Shown here one piece after another: positions 62,045 to 64,000 of a stretch of DNA of 64,000 nt. Every line of letters begins with the position of its first letter. Positions within the stretch are counted from its first letter, which is position 1. Both the position numbers and the translations under genes were made by a program. This DNA is from Clostridium felsineum DSM 794. Its GTDB lineage: Bacteria; Bacillota; Clostridia; Clostridiales; Clostridiaceae. Under the pieces are notes generated by a model. The model was not told the DNA's origin. It was given only the letters and a program-made list of their open reading frames with translations, and searched no databases. The stretch is taken from contig NZ_CP096980.1 of the NCBI RefSeq assembly GCF_002006355.2, positions 2,604,001 to 2,668,000 on the forward strand. Reading direction: 5' to 3'.

Positions 62045-63379
62045 TTGAATACTCCAAGAAAATTTTTAATCCTTGTGGTAATAATCAATATTCTGATTTT
62101 CAACACTACACTTACACTTGCAAAGCCCCTTATGAAAACTTCAACTCCAAGTGTGCCAGCAGCTCCTAATAGTTTAACTTATTCTTCTGTAACAACAAAT
62201 AGTGTAACCTTAAATTGGAATAAGGTTTCTGGTGCATCAGGCTATAGAATTTACAGAGCTTTGTCTAATGATTCAAATTATAGTTTAGTAACTACAATTT
62301 CAACTAACACATACACAAATATTTCATTAACACTTAATACTAAATACTGGTATTTTGTACAAGCTTATAATCCATATGGTACCTCACTTGATTCTACACA
62401 TATAAGTATTACAACTGATTCTGAATTATTAACTACAAAAAAATTAGTACTTGGATTCACAACCTATTATTATTCTGGAGATACCTCTTCATATAATTCA
62501 ATAGTATCAAACGCAAGCAGTATTGATGAAATTGCAACACATACTTACTTAACAGATGGTAGTGGAAATATTTCGGGAATAGTTCCAACAAATCAAATAA
62601 ACTATTCAAATAGCAATGCAATTAAAACTTTGGCTACAGTTCAAAATAACTTTGATGGTGCTATTTCAAAAAACTTACTTGAAAGCAGTACAAATAGACA
62701 AACATTAATAGGTAATATATTAACTTCTTTAAAAAACAATGGGTACAAAGGCGTTAATATAGATTTGGAGGGTGTTTATTATTATGATAGAAGCTATTTA
62801 ACAACTTTTATGAATGAACTTTATTCTACACTTAAACCACAAGGCTTCTATGTAACTATCTCTGTTCCTGCAAAAACAAGTGATAGTCCTAATGCTTCTT
62901 GGAATGGTGCTTTCGATTATGCTAGCCTTTCTAAAGCAGCTGATCAAGTTATATTAATGGCTTACGATGAACACTATAGTGGGGGGACACCTGGTCCTAT
63001 AGCTTCAATTGGTTGGACACAAAATGTAGTCAAATATGCCTTAACAGTTATCCCAAAAGAAAAAATTTTATTAGGATCTGCTGCCTATGGCTACGATTGG
63101 TATTCTAACCAAGCTAAAGCATACAGTATTTATGGAATTTATAACTTATCATCAAAATATAATACACCTATAAACTGGGATTTAACGTCCAAGTCTCCCT
63201 ATTTCTACTACACCGATTTAAATGGAATAAATCATAGTGTGTGGTTTGAAAATGCCGAGAGTCTTAACTATAAACTAGATTTGGTAAACACTTACGATTT
63301 GGGAGGACTTGCTATATGGAGACTAGGTCTTGAAAATAGTGATTACTTTACAAGTATCAAAACAAAATTTAATAGGTAA
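62045..63379 (+). CDS. Secreted GH18 glycosidase with fibronectin type III domain
   Basis: A 444-aa exported protein. Signal peptide about 1-27 (VIINILIFNTTLTLAKP), an FN3 domain at about 39-128 (PNSLTYSSVTTNSVTLNWNKVSGASGYRIYR), then a GH18 TIM-barrel with KGVNIDLEG (Asp240, catalytic Glu242), ILMAYDEHYSGGTPGP and GLAIWRLGLEN. The fold matches spore-cortex/cell-wall glucosaminidase-like chitinases (YdhD/YvbX type). TTG start at 62045 behind AAGGAGGAAAATC. It probably acts on peptidoglycan or chitin outside the cell. Confidence 0.9.
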   Translation: MNTPRKFLILVVIINILIFNTTLTLAKPLMKTSTPSVPAAPNSLTYSSVTTNSVTLNWNKVSGASGYRIYRALSNDSNYSLVTTISTNTYTNISLTLNTKYWYFVQAYNPYGTSLDSTHISITTDSELLTTKKLVLGFTTYYYSGDTSSYNSIVSNASSIDEIATHTYLTDGSGNISGIVPTNQINYSNSNAIKTLATVQNNFDGAISKNLLESSTNRQTLIGNILTSLKNNGYKGVNIDLEGVYYYDRSYLTTFMNELYSTLKPQGFYVTISVPAKTSDSPNASWNGAFDYASLSKAADQVILMAYDEHYSGGTPGPIASIGWTQNVVKYALTVIPKEKILLGSAAYGYDWYSNQAKAYSIYGIYNLSSKYNTPINWDLTSKSPYFYYTDLNGINHSVWFENAESLNYKLDLVNTYDLGGLAIWRLGLENSDYFTSIKTKFNR

Positions 63380-63385
63380 CCCTCT

Positions 63386-63411
63386 AATGGCTGCAAAATT
63401 TAATGCAGCTA
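63386..63411 (+). terminator. Weak terminator after the GH18 gene
   Basis: GGCTGCA and TGCAGCT around a 7-base loop, followed by ATTTTTAATTTT. Confidence 0.55.
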
Positions 63412-63562
63412 TTTTTAATTTTATCTATTTAAATTCCAATATACTTTTTTATTGTCAAGTATTTCTATAACTTAACATTTCTTTATAAAATCTACACAAC
63501 TATTTAATACAATTAGTTTATAAAATTGATTACTATAATTAATTAAATTTTGGAGGTTTCGA

Positions 63563-64000
63563 ATGAGTATTAAAAAAAGTACCATAAAGGTATATGATAT
63601 GACCTGTTCTTCTTGTGAAAAGAAAATTGAAAAAGCATTAAAAAATCTTTCTGGCATTACTTACGTTAAAGCTAATTTTATCAAACAAACTGTTACTGTA
63701 GAGTACAACGATGATATCTGCACTTTGGCTATGATTAAAACTTCAATAAATAATGTAGGCTATAGAACGGAAACTAAAAATATTTATAAAATAATTGGAT
63801 TTATCTTCATTGCTCTTTTTATGATTTACATGAGTAATTCAGCTTCAGGCTTTGATATAACTTCAAAACTAAATGGAGCTACATATCTTATAATATTCTT
63901 TGTAGGAGTATTAACCTCAATCCACTGTGTTGGTATGTGCGGTGGTATAATGCTTTCTCAAAGCATTAGTAAAGAAACCAATAAGCCTTCCTCTATAAAA
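63563..64000 (+). CDS. HMA domain fused to TauE/SafE-type (UreH-like) transporter, 3' end beyond window
   Basis: My translation of the last 146 codons gives MSIKKSTIKVYDMTCSSCEK and onward: a heavy-metal-associated domain (1-68) with MTCSSC (Cys15, Cys18), a membrane helix at about 75-93, then SIHCVGMCGGIM opening a DsbD/UreH-like membrane domain. This fusion is known in Firmicutes near copper genes and may move copper or reducing equivalents. TGGAGGTTTCGA precedes the ATG at 63563. The C-terminal part lies outside the window. Confidence 0.85.
   Translation, partial: MSIKKSTIKVYDMTCSSCEKKIEKALKNLSGITYVKANFIKQTVTVEYNDDICTLAMIKTSINNVGYRTETKNIYKIIGFIFIALFMIYMSNSASGFDITSKLNGATYLIIFFVGVLTSIHCVGMCGGIMLSQSISKETNKPSSIK

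Overview
The window is AT-rich, low-GC Firmicute DNA. Its gene content is clostridial: an alpha/beta-type spore SASP, class III fructose-1,6-bisphosphatase, 4-hydroxybutyrate dehydrogenase, many methyl-accepting chemotaxis proteins, TTG/GTG starts behind strong AGGAGG sites, and Firmicute-type TTGACA/TATAAT promoters. The proteins and gene order look most like Clostridium acetobutylicum or a close relative. That is recognition from memory, not a database match.

Layout. 1-8.6 kb: a minus-strand run of topoisomerase IV (parE-parC) and housekeeping or poorly known enzymes (glycerol-1-phosphate-dehydrogenase-like, HAD phosphatase, DegV, LUD, pyridoxal-kinase-like, radical SAM). 8.7-10.3 kb: SASP, a gene-poor stretch with a candidate small RNA, and two small membrane proteins. 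10.4-18.8 kb: a glycosyltransferase, K+ channel, ABC and MATE exporters, brnQ behind an attenuator-like leader, then a 113-bp tandem repeat array. 18.7-22.9 kb: HIT, DUF434, panE, mgsA, a decayed nitroreductase, LigT, and a Fur-box-controlled DUF2325 gene. 22.9-26.7 kb: a two-gene chemoreceptor operon and a minimal tyrosine recombinase. 27.0-30.6 kb: an apparent zinc-limitation locus (zinc-ribbon-less S4, a ZnuA-like lipoprotein under a Fur-family palindrome, a His-rich DUF318 permease and a TIGR03943 protein), with no ABC permease or ATPase. 30.7-36.6 kb: malate-type transporter plus malic enzyme, phosphoesterase, LysR regulator, and a crcB pair behind a fluoride riboswitch. 36.8-50.9 kb: UMF1 transporter, RNase Z, kinase-like P-loop protein, AgrC/AgrA-type two-component pair, chemoreceptor, queH, SDR, 4hbD, yjdF behind a structured leader, fbp, ohrR. 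50.9-58.7 kb: a diguanylate cyclase next to a cellulose-synthase-like locus (BcsA with PilZ, a membrane-anchored secreted partner, MBOAT and DHHW proteins). 59-64 kb: HTH regulators, GNAT, a secreted GH18-FN3 protein, and the start of an HMA-TauE/SafE-type metal transporter.

How genes work together. The clearest modules are the c-di-GMP/exopolysaccharide locus, the metal-limitation locus, the fluoride module, the malate uptake/decarboxylation pair, and the chemoreceptor operon with a SigD-like promoter. No rRNA, tRNA, CRISPR array or complete insertion sequence was seen. The only mobile-type gene is the short recombinase.
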